Shown: positions 1-9,519, counted from the stretch's first letter. The stretch: 44,390 bases of DNA from Bacteroidales bacterium (GCA_024413595.1 JAKSUC010000024.1:1-44390), one strand, 5' to 3'. Program-made: numbers and translations. Notes: a model not told the origin generated them from the sequence alone.

Positions 1-5
1 CCGCC

Positions 6-1484
6 CTACTTTAAATTTAATCCTTCTAAAACTTGGTTTTGGAAGGATTTTTTTTTGTGGGTAATGTTTTGATTTTTATTTATGGTTTTGTTCTTTTTTA
101 ATTTTATTGTTTTGTATAAATTTTTACAAGTTATTTTGAATAGAATAATAATATTATTACCAACACTAGCTTCTCCTTCTTCAACTAAATTTAGAGAACC
201 ATCAGAATTCATTCCATATGGAACACCACCGTTTGGATTTTGTTCGTGCATTCCACCTTCGTTTATTGCATTATATCCTTGTGGCATATTTAATGGCATT
301 CCTACATCTTCTGTTTCTCCTCCGTAGGCATATTTGTGACCGCCACAGGCGTATTTTTTACCTCCGCAAGCATGAATCCCTGAATATTCATTAAAATATT
401 CATAATTTTTACTACGATTATTAAATGTTGATCTATTTCCAACAAATGTAGGAAGATAAAAATTTCCATTTTTATTTTTTGCTGTTAAATTATGAATAAC
501 ATAACCATAATTATTATCGTCTTGATCATCAGCTATGTCATAATTTGAAAGATATTCTCCATTACCATTAGTATAATTTCTATCTATTCTAGTTTCTGTT
601 CCAATTCTACTTCTTACTTTATTTTCTGTATATTTTGGTTTTACTCTTAATGGTTTTAAATCACTATTTAATACAAATCCATCTGATACTAATCTATCTC
701 TAACTTTATTTTTTCCATTAAATCTCCAATCACTCATTTTTGAATCAACCATAACATGTAAATTATTATTATCATCTACATATGTATGAAATTGTTTCAT
801 TATGTTGTTACCATTTTTATCTTTTATATAATTACCATTATTGTCTGTTTTATAAATTATTTTTTTTAATTCAGGATTATTATTTATAGCTTCTATTTCT
901 TTTTCTGTTAAATAACTTCCATTAAATGGATTAAATGTTGCAACAGATTTTGTTATATTTTTCCCTAATGGTATTTCATAAAATCCATCTTTATCTTTCC
1001 ATTTTTCAGGATTTTTTATTTGTTTTTTAAAATAATTATTATTAAATTTATCAGCTAAAAAATAATAAACTCGTCTACTATTTTTATTATTAAATCCTTC
1101 ATCGCCTTGTTCTAATGATGTTTTATCTGCATAAATATCTGTATCTTTATTCCATTGATCTAAATCTATACCATATTCTCTTTTTAAATTATCAGCACCA
1201 TAATTTTCAAGATATTTACCAATTTCGTTTCTACCTCTAATAAATTCGGCTTTTCTACTATTATTTCCATTAAATTTATAATCTCCATCATCATCATCAA
1301 GATGTAAATAATATGAATGTCCATAATCTGAAGAGGTCTCATTTGGTTCTGATTCATAATCAACTTGACTTTCTGTTCCATCAATTGTAAATTGAGAAGG
1401 ATCTATATCATAGTTGCCACCTAAAGCATAGTATCTTTTACCATTTACTATAACATAATCATTTGATATATTTTGTGAATTCAT
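6..1484 (-). CDS. Asn-rich protein with phage-type C-terminal motif, possibly truncated
   Basis: A 492-residue frame with no signal peptide. The body (about residues 40-370) is rich in Asn, Asp, Lys and Tyr and I recognise no enzyme domain. Near residues 373-440 are short Cys/Gly repeats (HACGGKKYACGGHKYAYGG), then the stretch HEQNPNGGVPYG followed by NLVEEGEA. From memory, a GG-HE-NP-GGV...NLVEEGE motif recurs in proteins of Bacteroidetes phages, including crAss-like phages, where a YNDYVFS-like segment usually follows. Here that segment is absent: the frame turns into Lys/Asn-rich sequence and runs across a plus-strand terminator. The gene may therefore be a frameshifted or domesticated phage remnant. 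The start at 1484 gives a sensible N-terminus. Function unknown. Confidence 0.6.
   Translation of the reverse strand: MNSQNISNDYVIVNGKRYYALGGNYDIDPSQFTIDGTESQVDYESEPNETSSDYGHSYYLHLDDDDGDYKFNGNNSRKAEFIRGRNEIGKYLENYGADNLKREYGIDLDQWNKDTDIYADKTSLEQGDEGFNNKNSRRVYYFLADKFNNNYFKKQIKNPEKWKDKDGFYEIPLGKNITKSVATFNPFNGSYLTEKEIEAINNNPELKKIIYKTDNNGNYIKDKNGNNIMKQFHTYVDDNNNLHVMVDSKMSDWRFNGKNKVRDRLVSDGFVLNSDLKPLRVKPKYTENKVRSRIGTETRIDRNYTNGNGEYLSNYDIADDQDDNNYGYVIHNLTAKNKNGNFYLPTFVGNRSTFNNRSKNYEYFNEYSGIHACGGKKYACGGHKYAYGGETEDVGMPLNMPQGYNAINEGGMHEQNPNGGVPYGMNSDGSLNLVEEGEASVGNNIIILFKITCKNLYKTIKLKKNKTINKNQNITHKKKSFQNQVLEGLNLK
19..56 (+). terminator. intrinsic terminator, plus strand
   Basis: A 14-bp stem (arms 19-32 and 36-49, one G-T pair) with a 3-nt loop is followed by seven T on the plus strand. 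It fits a terminator for a plus-strand gene lying left of the window. The minus-strand reading frame of the next gene runs through it, which suggests the last ~30 codons of that frame are not selected protein sequence. Confidence 0.7.
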
Positions 1485-1516
1485 TTTATTATTTATATAA
1501 ATAAATTATTTATACA

Positions 1517-1574
1517 AATAAAGTCTTAAAATATAAATAATTTTAGTTTATTATTTTTATTTTAAGACTTTATT
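1517..1574. repeat. 17-bp perfect inverted repeat
   Basis: Arms 1517-1533 and 1558-1574 are perfect reverse complements around a 24-nt A/T loop. The repeat fills most of the gap between two minus-strand genes, downstream of the 1597-2166 gene and upstream of the first gene. It could be a 3'-end stabiliser, a terminator without a clear U-tract, or a protein site. Confidence 0.6.
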
Positions 1575-1596
1575 ATTAAATAATATATAAATTTAT

Positions 1597-2166
1597 TTAA
1601 TAGATTTCAAATAGCTTATCTCTAGCTTGAAATCTATCATGATATGAACCTTCTTTTTTCCATACATACCAAGCATCATTATCATTCCCATTTAAAATAA
1701 AAAAATCTCTATCTTCATCTGAATTTTGTTTTTGTGGATTCATTGACCAATCTTTAAGTTCTTCATATGTTCCATATATTATAATAGGTTCTATTTTTGT
1801 AGAATAACTTGTATTAGTACACCAAGCTAATCTTACAGCTAAGTATATATCTGTACGTTTTTCATACATTGTATCTCCTACTATACAATAATTGTTTTTA
1901 GGATCTACAACCCATGTTGTATCAATTGTTGTAACTGTATCTTTATAAAAAATTTCAAATGGATAATTCCATAAAATAATTGTATCACAACAATTTCTTA
2001 TTTCTAATTCTGGCATTTTTACATAAACACGTTCTTTTCCATTATATATTCTAACTGAATCTAAATGTTTAAATCCTGTTAAATCATAATATGTTTTTTG
2101 TTTTTCTTGTCCCATAGCGTTAAAACCTATCATTAACGCAAACATTAAAAATAATATCTTTTTCAT
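1597..2166 (-). CDS. exported protein of unknown function
   Basis: A 189-residue protein. Residues 1-19 form a Sec signal peptide: a MKK start, a hydrophobic core and an AMGQ-type cleavage region. The mature part has several Cys residues, including a CC pair near residue 39, and many aromatic and acidic residues. I recognise no domain, and it is too short for most surface-binding families. It is transcribed toward the phage-like gene and away from the GH115 gene. Likely periplasmic or surface-associated; role unknown. Confidence 0.65.
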   Translation of the reverse strand: MKKILFLMFALMIGFNAMGQEKQKTYYDLTGFKHLDSVRIYNGKERVYVKMPELEIRNCCDTIILWNYPFEIFYKDTVTTIDTTWVVDPKNNYCIVGDTMYEKRTDIYLAVRLAWCTNTSYSTKIEPIIIYGTYEELKDWSMNPQKQNSDEDRDFFILNGNDNDAWYVWKKEGSYHDRFQARDKLFEIY

Positions 2167-2326
2167 GATTGTAAAGTTTTAAAAGTTAGACATTTATTTT
2201 TTTATAAAACGTTGTTATAATTTATTTTGTTTTATTATTTTCTGATTTCTATTTTTATTTTTATGCTGATATATTCCATTATTTTATTTAATTTTATTGC
2301 TTTTAAATTTTTAATTTTATAATCAA

Positions 2327-4702
2327 ATGAATAAAATATTAATACTTTTTTCGTTACTTTTATTATCATATAATAGTTTTGCTATTGATTTATCTAAGGC
2401 TACTATTGTTTATGATGAAAATGATTTTGCTTTGGTGAAAAAAATGGCTAATACGTTAGCAAATGATATTGAGATGGTTTCGGGGACAAAACCAAGTATC
2501 AAAAATAATCTTTCTGATAATTTTAATATCATTTTAGCTTGTGTAAATAATTCTAAATATGCAAATTGCCATAATGAGTTGATTGATAAATGGGAATGTT
2601 TTGCTATTGACTCTAACAATAAAAATGTCACAATCATTGGTTCTGATCCTCGTGGTCTTGCTTATGGCGTGTTTTATGTTAGCGAAAAAATCGGGGTTAA
2701 TCCGTGGTATTGGTGGGCTGATATTCCTATTAATCAAAAAAATAATGTCGAATTTTCTGAAAATTATATAAGTAAATCTCCTACAATAAAATATCGTGGT
2801 TTATTTATTAATGATGAAGATTGGGGGTTGAAAACATGGTCTGCTAATAATTTTGAAAAGGATTTAAATGACATTGGTCCAAAAACTTATGATAAAGTTT
2901 GTGAATTAATTCTCCGATTAAAAGGAAATATGCTTGCTCCTGCAATGCACGATTGTACAGGTGCTTTTTATTCTTATCCAAAAAGTCAGCAAGTGGCTGA
3001 TGAATGGGGTATTATGATTACAACAAGTCATTGTGAACCTTTATTGTTTAATAATGCTTCGTCTCTTGAATGGAATAAAAAAAATGATGGTGATTGGAAT
3101 TATCTTACTAATAAACAAACTATTATAAATAAATTGGATAATAGAATTAAAGAAACAGCCCAATATTCAAATATTTATACAATTGGTATGCGTGGGCTTC
3201 ACGACGAAGCTATGAAAGGTTCTGATAATCCCGAGGTTCGCGCTCGTATTCTTGAACAAGTTTTTGAAGATCAACGAAGTATTCTTGAAAAATATAAAAA
3301 TGTTTCTGCTGACAATATTCCTCAAATTTTTGTTCCTTACAAAGAAACTCTTGATATTTATGATGCTGGTTTAAAAGTTCCCGATGATGTAATTATAATT
3401 TGGCCTGATGATAATTATGGTTATATGAAACGCGTTTCTAATTCTGAAGAACAAAAACGTAAGGGAGGTTCAGGCGTTTATTATCATCTTAGTTATCTTG
3501 GAACACCTCATGATTATTTGTGGATTGCTACAACAGCTCCTATGCTTATGTATGAAGAATTGCTAAAATCTTATCAATCAGGAGCTAATAAATATTGGCT
3601 TGTTAATGCAGGTGATATTAAACCTATGGAAATTGAGCTTCAACAATTTTTTGATTTTGCTTGGAATTTTGATGATTTTTCGTATTCAAATGTTAATGAA
3701 TATCAAGCAGAATGGTTAGCTAAAATTTTTGGTGATAATTTTAAAAATGATTTTCAAGATATTCTTGATACTTATTATCGTCTTGCATGGGATCGTAAAC
3801 CTGAATATATGGGTTTCGAAATTGAATGGGACGATGATGAAAATTCTAAGCTTCATGACTCAAATTTTGATTTTATTACTATAAATAAACGACTTAATGA
3901 TTATAAACGTATTTCTGATAAATGTGAATTAATTCAAAATCAATTACCTAAAAATTTACAAGCTCCTTTTTTTGAAATGTTGGCTTTTTCGGTTAAAGGT
4001 GCTTATCAAATGAATAGAAAATTTTTGATGGCTCAACTTAATCATAAAGATTTTAAACATCAAGAAGATGTTAAACAGGCTTTTGATAGTATTAATTCTT
4101 TAATGAATTGTTATAATTCAATTTTAAATGGAAAATGGAACCAAATGATGTCGGCTGTTCCTCCTGGTTATGTGGCTAAATATCAAGAAATGCCCGTATT
4201 AGTTGATAATAATTCTAAAGATTTTTCTTTACCTCAAAGTCAATTAAGACCTACTTATAAATCTAAGGTTGATATTTCAAAAATTAAAATTTCTGATAAT
4301 TTTCGTTTAATTTCAGGTCTTGGTACAGATTGGTGTTCTCTGCAATTGGGTAATCCTCACGATGTAAGCGAAAATCCATTGTCTTTAAAAAGTTCTCATA
4401 TTGATATTCCTATTAATATTTCTTCAAAAAATGATAGTGTAACAATTATTGTAAATGTTTTGCCAATGTGGCCTGTAACTAATGATGTAAGTAATTGTTT
4501 TGGTGTTAGTTTAGATGGTTGTCAACCAATTAAATGTGAAAATAAATTTCTTGAATGGTCTTATGAATGGAAACTTCAAGTTTTAGAGAATAGAAAAGAA
4601 TTTTTAATTACGTTTCCTTTTAATAAAAAGATTAAAAATCATACACTTACTTTAATAATTGGAAATCCAGGGCAAATTGTACAAGAAATTAAAATTAAAT
4701 AA
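2327..4702 (+). CDS. GH115 family glycoside hydrolase (xylan alpha-1,2-glucuronidase type)
   Basis: A 791-residue exported enzyme with a signal peptide at residues 1-19. The sequence has the GH115 layout: an N-terminal domain with the NPWYWWADIP segment, then KYRGLFINDEDWGL, the LILRLKGNMLAPAMH segment, and near residues 284-298 the IGMRGLHDEAMKGS block of the catalytic barrel. A C-terminal beta domain follows. Characterised family members remove (4-O-methyl)glucuronic acid side chains from glucuronoxylan. It is somewhat shorter than typical members, which often exceed 830 residues. It stands alone on the plus strand, convergent with a DUF1593 lipoprotein; the nearby GH9 gene suggests plant cell-wall polysaccharide as substrate. 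Family assignment is strong; the substrate is inferred. Confidence 0.88.
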   Translation: MNKILILFSLLLLSYNSFAIDLSKATIVYDENDFALVKKMANTLANDIEMVSGTKPSIKNNLSDNFNIILACVNNSKYANCHNELIDKWECFAIDSNNKNVTIIGSDPRGLAYGVFYVSEKIGVNPWYWWADIPINQKNNVEFSENYISKSPTIKYRGLFINDEDWGLKTWSANNFEKDLNDIGPKTYDKVCELILRLKGNMLAPAMHDCTGAFYSYPKSQQVADEWGIMITTSHCEPLLFNNASSLEWNKKNDGDWNYLTNKQTIINKLDNRIKETAQYSNIYTIGMRGLHDEAMKGSDNPEVRARILEQVFEDQRSILEKYKNVSADNIPQIFVPYKETLDIYDAGLKVPDDVIIIWPDDNYGYMKRVSNSEEQKRKGGSGVYYHLSYLGTPHDYLWIATTAPMLMYEELLKSYQSGANKYWLVNAGDIKPMEIELQQFFDFAWNFDDFSYSNVNEYQAEWLAKIFGDNFKNDFQDILDTYYRLAWDRKPEYMGFEIEWDDDENSKLHDSNFDFITINKRLNDYKRISDKCELIQNQLPKNLQAPFFEMLAFSVKGAYQMNRKFLMAQLNHKDFKHQEDVKQAFDSINSLMNCYNSILNGKWNQMMSAVPPGYVAKYQEMPVLVDNNSKDFSLPQSQLRPTYKSKVDISKIKISDNFRLISGLGTDWCSLQLGNPHDVSENPLSLKSSHIDIPINISSKNDSVTIIVNVLPMWPVTNDVSNCFGVSLDGCQPIKCENKFLEWSYEWKLQVLENRKEFLITFPFNKKIKNHTLTLIIGNPGQIVQEIKIK

Positions 4703-4820
4703 TTTTTGTGAAAATAAACATAATACGTCCACTTTGTAATATGTTATAAATGGTTTTTTATTGTTATATTTAGCCAAAAGTTGTAAAAAATATATACTTA
4801 TGGTTAAATATCGATATGTT

Positions 4821-4885
4821 ATTTTGCCACAAATGAATATTTTTTGCTTTTGTGGCAAAATAAGACCATGCTATTTTGCCACAAA
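4821..4885. repeat. three copies of a 13-bp element (ATTTTGCCACAAA)
   Basis: The 13-mer ATTTTGCCACAAA occurs at 4821-4833 and 4873-4885 in direct orientation, with an exact reverse complement at 4849-4861 between them. It sits in the ~200-bp gap between the convergent GH115 and DUF1593 genes. The first and second copies can form a hairpin with a 15-nt loop. It could be a two-way terminator remnant, a small mobile repeat, or a protein-binding site. Confidence 0.7.
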
Positions 4886-4902
4886 TACAATGCGTTATTT
4901 TT

Positions 4903-6348
4903 TTAATATTCGACAACAACTCTTCTATAAGCTACTAAATTAAACGGTCCGTTGTCATGAACTTCGCAAATTATATGTAATATTTTCCCTATTTGAGAAT
5001 TGTCAGAACATTTTATAATTAATTTATCTGTGTTGTAATTTTCTAATGTAAATTTTGTTGCGTCGGCAGTTCCTGCTTCTGGTTGTATCCACCAATTAAA
5101 TGTTAATTTGTCTCCGTCTTCGTCGTAAGTTTTAGAAGCATCTAATTTGCATTCTGATAATGAATTACATTTTATGGTTAGTCCACTTATTGAACTTATT
5201 CCATTTATGTTGATTATTGGATTTTTGTTGCCTTTTCCATCGTTTGCCCATGCCATTCTTGATGCAAAATCATTAAATTCATCTGGATAAAATTTTTGTT
5301 CATAAGCATTTGATATACTTTTAATTGGTTCGTGCCAATTGGTATAAGCTGATGTTATACTGTCGGGACTAATGGCAAAAACATGATAACCTCCCCAAGT
5401 TACTTCGGCTGGTATTTCTGGATTTCCCAATCCGTTTGGCATCACATGTAAGAAACTTGGAGTATCACCTTCTACACCCCAAAGAAAATTTGGATAAATT
5501 TTTCCTAGATTTCCTTGTGTTTGAATTTTAGAAGCGTGAAGTTCCCAGTTTTTTTTGCCATTTTCGCATTGATTAAGCCATGCTGATTCGTCCCAAATAA
5601 AAAGTAAATCTTCAAAAAAATCTTTTCTAAGCCATTGATGTGAACTATATGCACGATTCATTCGCATTGAATATTGCATGTCTTGGTCTGTGATTGTGTA
5701 GATGCAAAATTTATTAACAATTTTTTTTAATTCTTCGGGAGTTGCAGTTTGTTTAACTCGCCAAATTGCTTGAGCAAGTGTGTTGCTTCCTCCCCAAGAT
5801 GCTATCCAAATTGGTCGTGGGTCGTTTTCGTTAGCAAGTTTTATTAAAAGTTCGCTACCTGGAGAGTCGTTTCCTTCGCCAATAATGTCAATTCCTGCTT
5901 TTTTACTTCCAAATACACAACGACTTTTGATATATTCTGCACTTGGCCAATAACCTATTTTTTGCATACCATTTTCTTGTTCAATACTTTGAAAATCAGT
6001 TTGATTAGAACGTTTCATAAGATTTTTAACATCTTTGCTATAAGCATCTACAACGGTGTCTAAATATTGCGCCCATTCTTCTGGATATGGATCACAATTC
6101 CATCCTATTGTTGTGCAAATAGCTTCTATTTCAAACATATCTGCGTATGACATTAGTCTAACAGCTGATTCCATATCGTCGGGTTCAACGTTTCCTGGCG
6201 CAATGTCGGTCATTACAACCAATCGAGGTTTTAATGTGTCAGAACTATTTCTTTTTGTAATGTTTAATTCTTTATTGTCTTTATTACAAGCTGAAATTAT
6301 TGATAAAGAACAAAATATAATTAAAAATTTTATTAGTATATTTTTCAT
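4903..6348 (-). CDS. DUF1593 / Sde0182-type nucleoside hydrolase-like lipoprotein
   Basis: A 481-residue lipoprotein: residues 1-20 are a signal peptide ending in a lipobox with ISAC. The main domain (about 40-330) begins with RLVVMTDIAPGNVEPDDMES and contains GWNCDPYPEEWAQ and WIASWGGSNTLAQAIW, which are typical of DUF1593, a nucleoside hydrolase-like fold first noted in the cellulose-binding protein Sde0182. The Asp-rich start resembles the metal site of nucleoside hydrolases. The last ~100 residues form an Ig-like C-terminal domain (DASKTYDEDGDKLTFNWW). The family often sits beside plant-polysaccharide enzymes, as it does here between GH115 and GH9. The true substrate is unknown; binding or cleavage of oligosaccharide is a guess from context. 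Confidence 0.85.
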   Translation of the reverse strand: MKNILIKFLIIFCSLSIISACNKDNKELNITKRNSSDTLKPRLVVMTDIAPGNVEPDDMESAVRLMSYADMFEIEAICTTIGWNCDPYPEEWAQYLDTVVDAYSKDVKNLMKRSNQTDFQSIEQENGMQKIGYWPSAEYIKSRCVFGSKKAGIDIIGEGNDSPGSELLIKLANENDPRPIWIASWGGSNTLAQAIWRVKQTATPEELKKIVNKFCIYTITDQDMQYSMRMNRAYSSHQWLRKDFFEDLLFIWDESAWLNQCENGKKNWELHASKIQTQGNLGKIYPNFLWGVEGDTPSFLHVMPNGLGNPEIPAEVTWGGYHVFAISPDSITSAYTNWHEPIKSISNAYEQKFYPDEFNDFASRMAWANDGKGNKNPIININGISSISGLTIKCNSLSECKLDASKTYDEDGDKLTFNWWIQPEAGTADATKFTLENYNTDKLIIKCSDNSQIGKILHIICEVHDNGPFNLVAYRRVVVEY

Positions 6349-6469
6349 ATTTATGCTGTTTTTTGTTTTTTCGATTTGTAAATATATGAAAAAATTAATT
6401 TTTTATCTAATATTTTGATGATTTTGTTTTATGTGTATTATATTCTTTTTTATTAATTTAAAAAACAAT

Positions 6470-6477
6470 TATTTTTG
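6470..6477 (+). promoter_or_regulatory. putative -7 box (TATTTTTG)
   Basis: TATTTTTG matches the Bacteroidetes -7 consensus TAnnTTTG and lies 40 nt before the cupin start codon. No clear TTG is seen at the expected -33 position, only a T-rich stretch. Confidence 0.4.
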
Positions 6478-6517
6478 CGTTATAAATAAAACATGTTAAT
6501 AACAAAATAATATAATT

Positions 6518-6847
6518 ATGGTAATAGATTATAAATCAGCGAAATTTGAAGATTTTCCAAATTTTAAAGGTGGTGAAAAAAAATTAACAGCTTCAATGTT
6601 TTTTGATGGTAAATGTCGTATGTTTCAAGGTGTTCTTGAAAATGGAGCTTCTATTGGATTACATCGTCATGAAACTTCTTGTGAAATGATTTATGTTATT
6701 GAAGGTGAAGGTAATGTAATTATTGAGGGTAAATCAGAAAATGTTTCTGCAGGTTGTTTGCATTATTGTCCTAAAGGTGCTGAACACACTTTGATTAATT
6801 CTGGAAATAATCCTTTGAAATTTATTGCTTTTATTGCTGAACAATAA
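6518..6847 (+). CDS. small single-domain cupin
   Basis: A 109-residue protein made of one cupin barrel. Motif 1 is LHRHETSCEMIYVIEGEG, with likely metal ligands His49, His51 and Glu56. Motif 2 is CPKGAEHTLIN, with His90. No signal peptide, so cytoplasmic. Small cupins of this type bind a divalent metal and may act as sugar isomerases, dioxygenases or sensors; the sequence does not say which. It has its own -7 box and ends in a two-way terminator shared with the GH9 gene. Its place between glycan-degrading genes hints at sugar metabolism, but this is only context. Confidence 0.85.
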   Translation: MVIDYKSAKFEDFPNFKGGEKKLTASMFFDGKCRMFQGVLENGASIGLHRHETSCEMIYVIEGEGNVIIEGKSENVSAGCLHYCPKGAEHTLINSGNNPLKFIAFIAEQ

Positions 6848-6860
6848 TTATTTATAAAAT

Positions 6861-6899
6861 AAAAAGCACAATAAAAAATATTTTTATTGTGCTTTTTTT
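6861..6899. terminator. bidirectional terminator between cupin and GH9 genes
   Basis: A perfect 17-bp stem (arms 6861-6877 and 6881-6897) with a 3-nt loop has A-rich and T-rich ends, so it can terminate both the plus-strand cupin and the minus-strand GH9 transcripts. Confidence 0.85.
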
Positions 6900-6913
6900 G
6901 TGTGTTATTTAGA

Positions 6914-9466
6914 TTATTTTATAATATTTTTGAAAGCTAATCCAAAAATCAAATAATTTGTGTTACCAGCAATAGTACCTTCGTTTTGACCCCATAAAAA
7001 TGGCCAATCGTCATAGTTTTCAAAATGATCTGGATGACGGAATAAAACTCCTGGTGCCATATTTCCTGGTATTGCAGAAAAATCTGCTCTGTTGTTTCCA
7101 TAAAATACTGATTTTGGACGTGTTGCACCAACTGTTGCTACTAATGAATAGTTGTGATATGGATGACAACCAAATAAATATGCTACTGCTTTGTAAATAC
7201 AATCTTTGTCAATAATTTCAGGGAAATATTTATTTGCAAAACATATTGTTGTTCCGTATGATACAACAGCAGGACTTCCTGCCCAATTTCCTAATCCAAT
7301 TGGAACTCCGTATGGATTGTCAATTTCTAAACTATCAATATAATTTTTATAAAGTTTTACATAATTTTCTAATTTTGTTTTATATGCTTCATCCATATAA
7401 GGAATTGCATCTAGTGCAGTTTGCATTGCATAGTTAACATTTATATCAAGAGCTTGCCAAATTTTATCATTAAATTTGTCTAAGTATTGTTGTTCGTGAG
7501 TTGCTGCATAAAGTTGAATATTTGCACCAAGGTCTCCAAATCCTCTGATTGCAAGACTATCATGTTCGCCACTTACATGACGATTTCCCCATGTGTTAAC
7601 AAGTTCTTGAGATTCTTTTAATAAACGTTTTGATTGTTCTAGTGCTCTTTTTGCTAAATCATCATTATATCCTTCAAGAGCACGACTTGCAGCTGCAAAC
7701 ATTGTTGCTGCTCGTTGGTCTAACATTGGATTTCGTGTTGTAAATGCCCAAAGATCATCTTTTATTCCGCTTGATTTTCCATCTGCAGATTTTGTATATG
7801 GTGGAAGTTTGGGATCATAATGTAGTCCATCTGTTATTGCAGAAATATCTCCTAAATGATGATAATTGTCTAAAACTCCGTTTGATAATGTAGAAGCCAT
7901 GTGACCAATTTGTTCTGCTTGAGCCAAAATATTTAGAGTTCCGTGTTCGATATATTGTAAAATGTCAGGAATTCCATCTGGACGGTGAAGGTCAACATAT
8001 CTTTGTTTTTCGTCAACAAATGTTTCATCACGATCTGAACGGAAAAGTTCCCATGTACGAACAAGATTTTGAACAACACTTATGTTTGAACCTGTTTCAA
8101 TATCAAAATCGCCTGCGTCAAAATATCCACCTACATTTAATCCAGGTATTAGTTCGTATGGTTTATATTTAGTGTCGGTGGTTTCGCCTTGAAAATGTAA
8201 ATCAAAATGGTTTGATGGAGGAGCTTGTAAATATCCTTCTTTAAATGGTTCGCCGTGCCAAATTCTATAACCTTCATTTACAGTCATATGGTTCATGTGA
8301 ATTGGGATCCAAACGTCGCTTGTGGCGTCGGTTATTTTATCATAAACATTATCATTTATAATAAAATTATTGGTTTTTGAATTTCCATATTTTATATAAT
8401 AAATTCCTGGTTCTTTTACTGATGAAAAATCAAATTTTACATAATTGTATTTATAATAACGTCCCCATTCTGTAGTTTGTCCATTATAAACATTTTGTTC
8501 TGTACCATCTGAATTTATTTTATAAATTGAAGCTTGTGAAATAACTTTATCGTTTTTATCACATTCAATAACAGCAACTTTAGGTTGATTTGGAATATAT
8601 CCTACTTGTGAAAATCCAATATTTGGTTCTCTAATCCAGCCTGGAATTGCATTTGGTTTAACAGTCCAACTAATAACTTTTCCTGTTTTTCCTTCTGGTA
8701 TTATGCTACGCAAAACAAACCAACCGTTTTGTGCGATAATTCTTCCATCATAAAGTTTTAATTCATTGTCTTTTGATGAAATTGTAATCATTCTTTCTGG
8801 ACAATCTGAAGCCATTATAATTTCGTGACCTGTTTCTAAAGGTAATGGATCAACAAATTTTCCAGTTCCACGATCGTCATAAGTTTTAAATCCTTTATAT
8901 TGTTTTGCTTTTTCGCTGTTTGGTCGTGTAATAGTGTTAGTTACAGCATATTTTGGAAACAAACTTGGTCTATTATCCATTAAATAAGTTTTTGACCAAT
9001 ATTGAGATGGTAAAAATTCAAGATTAAATCCAGCTTCACCTGCAATTTCTTCTGGAACTGGTTTGTCAAGAATTACTGAAATTTCAACAGCTTCTCCTTT
9101 TCCTTCAACCAAAATTTTTGAATTAAAATCGTACTCTTCGTAACGAAGTTCCACTTCAATAGAATTTTTTACTGTGTCAACAGTTCTGCTAACAGTTTTT
9201 GGAACTAAGTCCCATTGTTCTGGAGTGTTGCACAAGCGAACAGCTCCACCTTGAATTGTTCTAACGCCATGATGAATAATTTCAATACCTGAATTTTTTT
9301 CATCATTAAAACCTCCGTTAAAATTGTTGTTGTAGACCAAAACATTAACACCTTGCCTTTCAAAATATTCAAGGTTGTTGAGTTTTAATTCATCATTTTG
9401 CTGAATTTTGTTACCGCACCCAATTAGAGTGAGTGCAAATGCTAAGTAGACTAATTTTCTTTTCAT
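6914..9466 (-). CDS. GH9 family glycoside hydrolase, lipoprotein
   Basis: An 850-residue lipoprotein with lipobox LIGC near residue 17. The N-terminal ~280 residues are a beta-rich region without a clear hallmark. An Ig-like cellulase N-terminal domain follows (about 283-375, NIGFSQVGYIPNQPK), then the GH9 (alpha/alpha)6 barrel. Catalytic landmarks are GGYFDAGDFDIE near 445-456, where the DAGD aspartates include the base, PDGIPDIL, and GQNEGTIAGN near 826-835 with the acid Glu. GH9 enzymes are mainly inverting endoglucanases; some Bacteroidetes members are glucosidases. Lipid anchoring points to the cell surface or periplasm. With GH115 and DUF1593 nearby it probably acts on plant cell-wall glucan or xylan mixtures. 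No SusC/SusD pair is visible. Confidence 0.92.
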   Translation of the reverse strand: MKRKLVYLAFALTLIGCGNKIQQNDELKLNNLEYFERQGVNVLVYNNNFNGGFNDEKNSGIEIIHHGVRTIQGGAVRLCNTPEQWDLVPKTVSRTVDTVKNSIEVELRYEEYDFNSKILVEGKGEAVEISVILDKPVPEEIAGEAGFNLEFLPSQYWSKTYLMDNRPSLFPKYAVTNTITRPNSEKAKQYKGFKTYDDRGTGKFVDPLPLETGHEIIMASDCPERMITISSKDNELKLYDGRIIAQNGWFVLRSIIPEGKTGKVISWTVKPNAIPGWIREPNIGFSQVGYIPNQPKVAVIECDKNDKVISQASIYKINSDGTEQNVYNGQTTEWGRYYKYNYVKFDFSSVKEPGIYYIKYGNSKTNNFIINDNVYDKITDATSDVWIPIHMNHMTVNEGYRIWHGEPFKEGYLQAPPSNHFDLHFQGETTDTKYKPYELIPGLNVGGYFDAGDFDIETGSNISVVQNLVRTWELFRSDRDETFVDEKQRYVDLHRPDGIPDILQYIEHGTLNILAQAEQIGHMASTLSNGVLDNYHHLGDISAITDGLHYDPKLPPYTKSADGKSSGIKDDLWAFTTRNPMLDQRAATMFAAASRALEGYNDDLAKRALEQSKRLLKESQELVNTWGNRHVSGEHDSLAIRGFGDLGANIQLYAATHEQQYLDKFNDKIWQALDINVNYAMQTALDAIPYMDEAYKTKLENYVKLYKNYIDSLEIDNPYGVPIGLGNWAGSPAVVSYGTTICFANKYFPEIIDKDCIYKAVAYLFGCHPYHNYSLVATVGATRPKSVFYGNNRADFSAIPGNMAPGVLFRHPDHFENYDDWPFLWGQNEGTIAGNTNYLIFGLAFKNIIK

Positions 9467-9500
9467 GATGTGTGTTTGGAATATATTAATTAGTAATTAT

Positions 9501-9519
9501 ATCTCTATTTTATAGAGAT
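9501..9519. repeat. palindrome upstream of GH9 gene
   Basis: ATCTCTAT at 9501-9508 and ATAGAGAT at 9512-9519 form a perfect 8-bp inverted repeat with a TTT spacer, 35 bp upstream of the GH9 start. It could be an operator or a leader hairpin controlling the GH9 gene. A second, smaller inverted repeat (ATTGAAAA / TTTTCAAT, 9596-9614) lies further upstream. No -7 box match was found in this gap. Confidence 0.4.
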
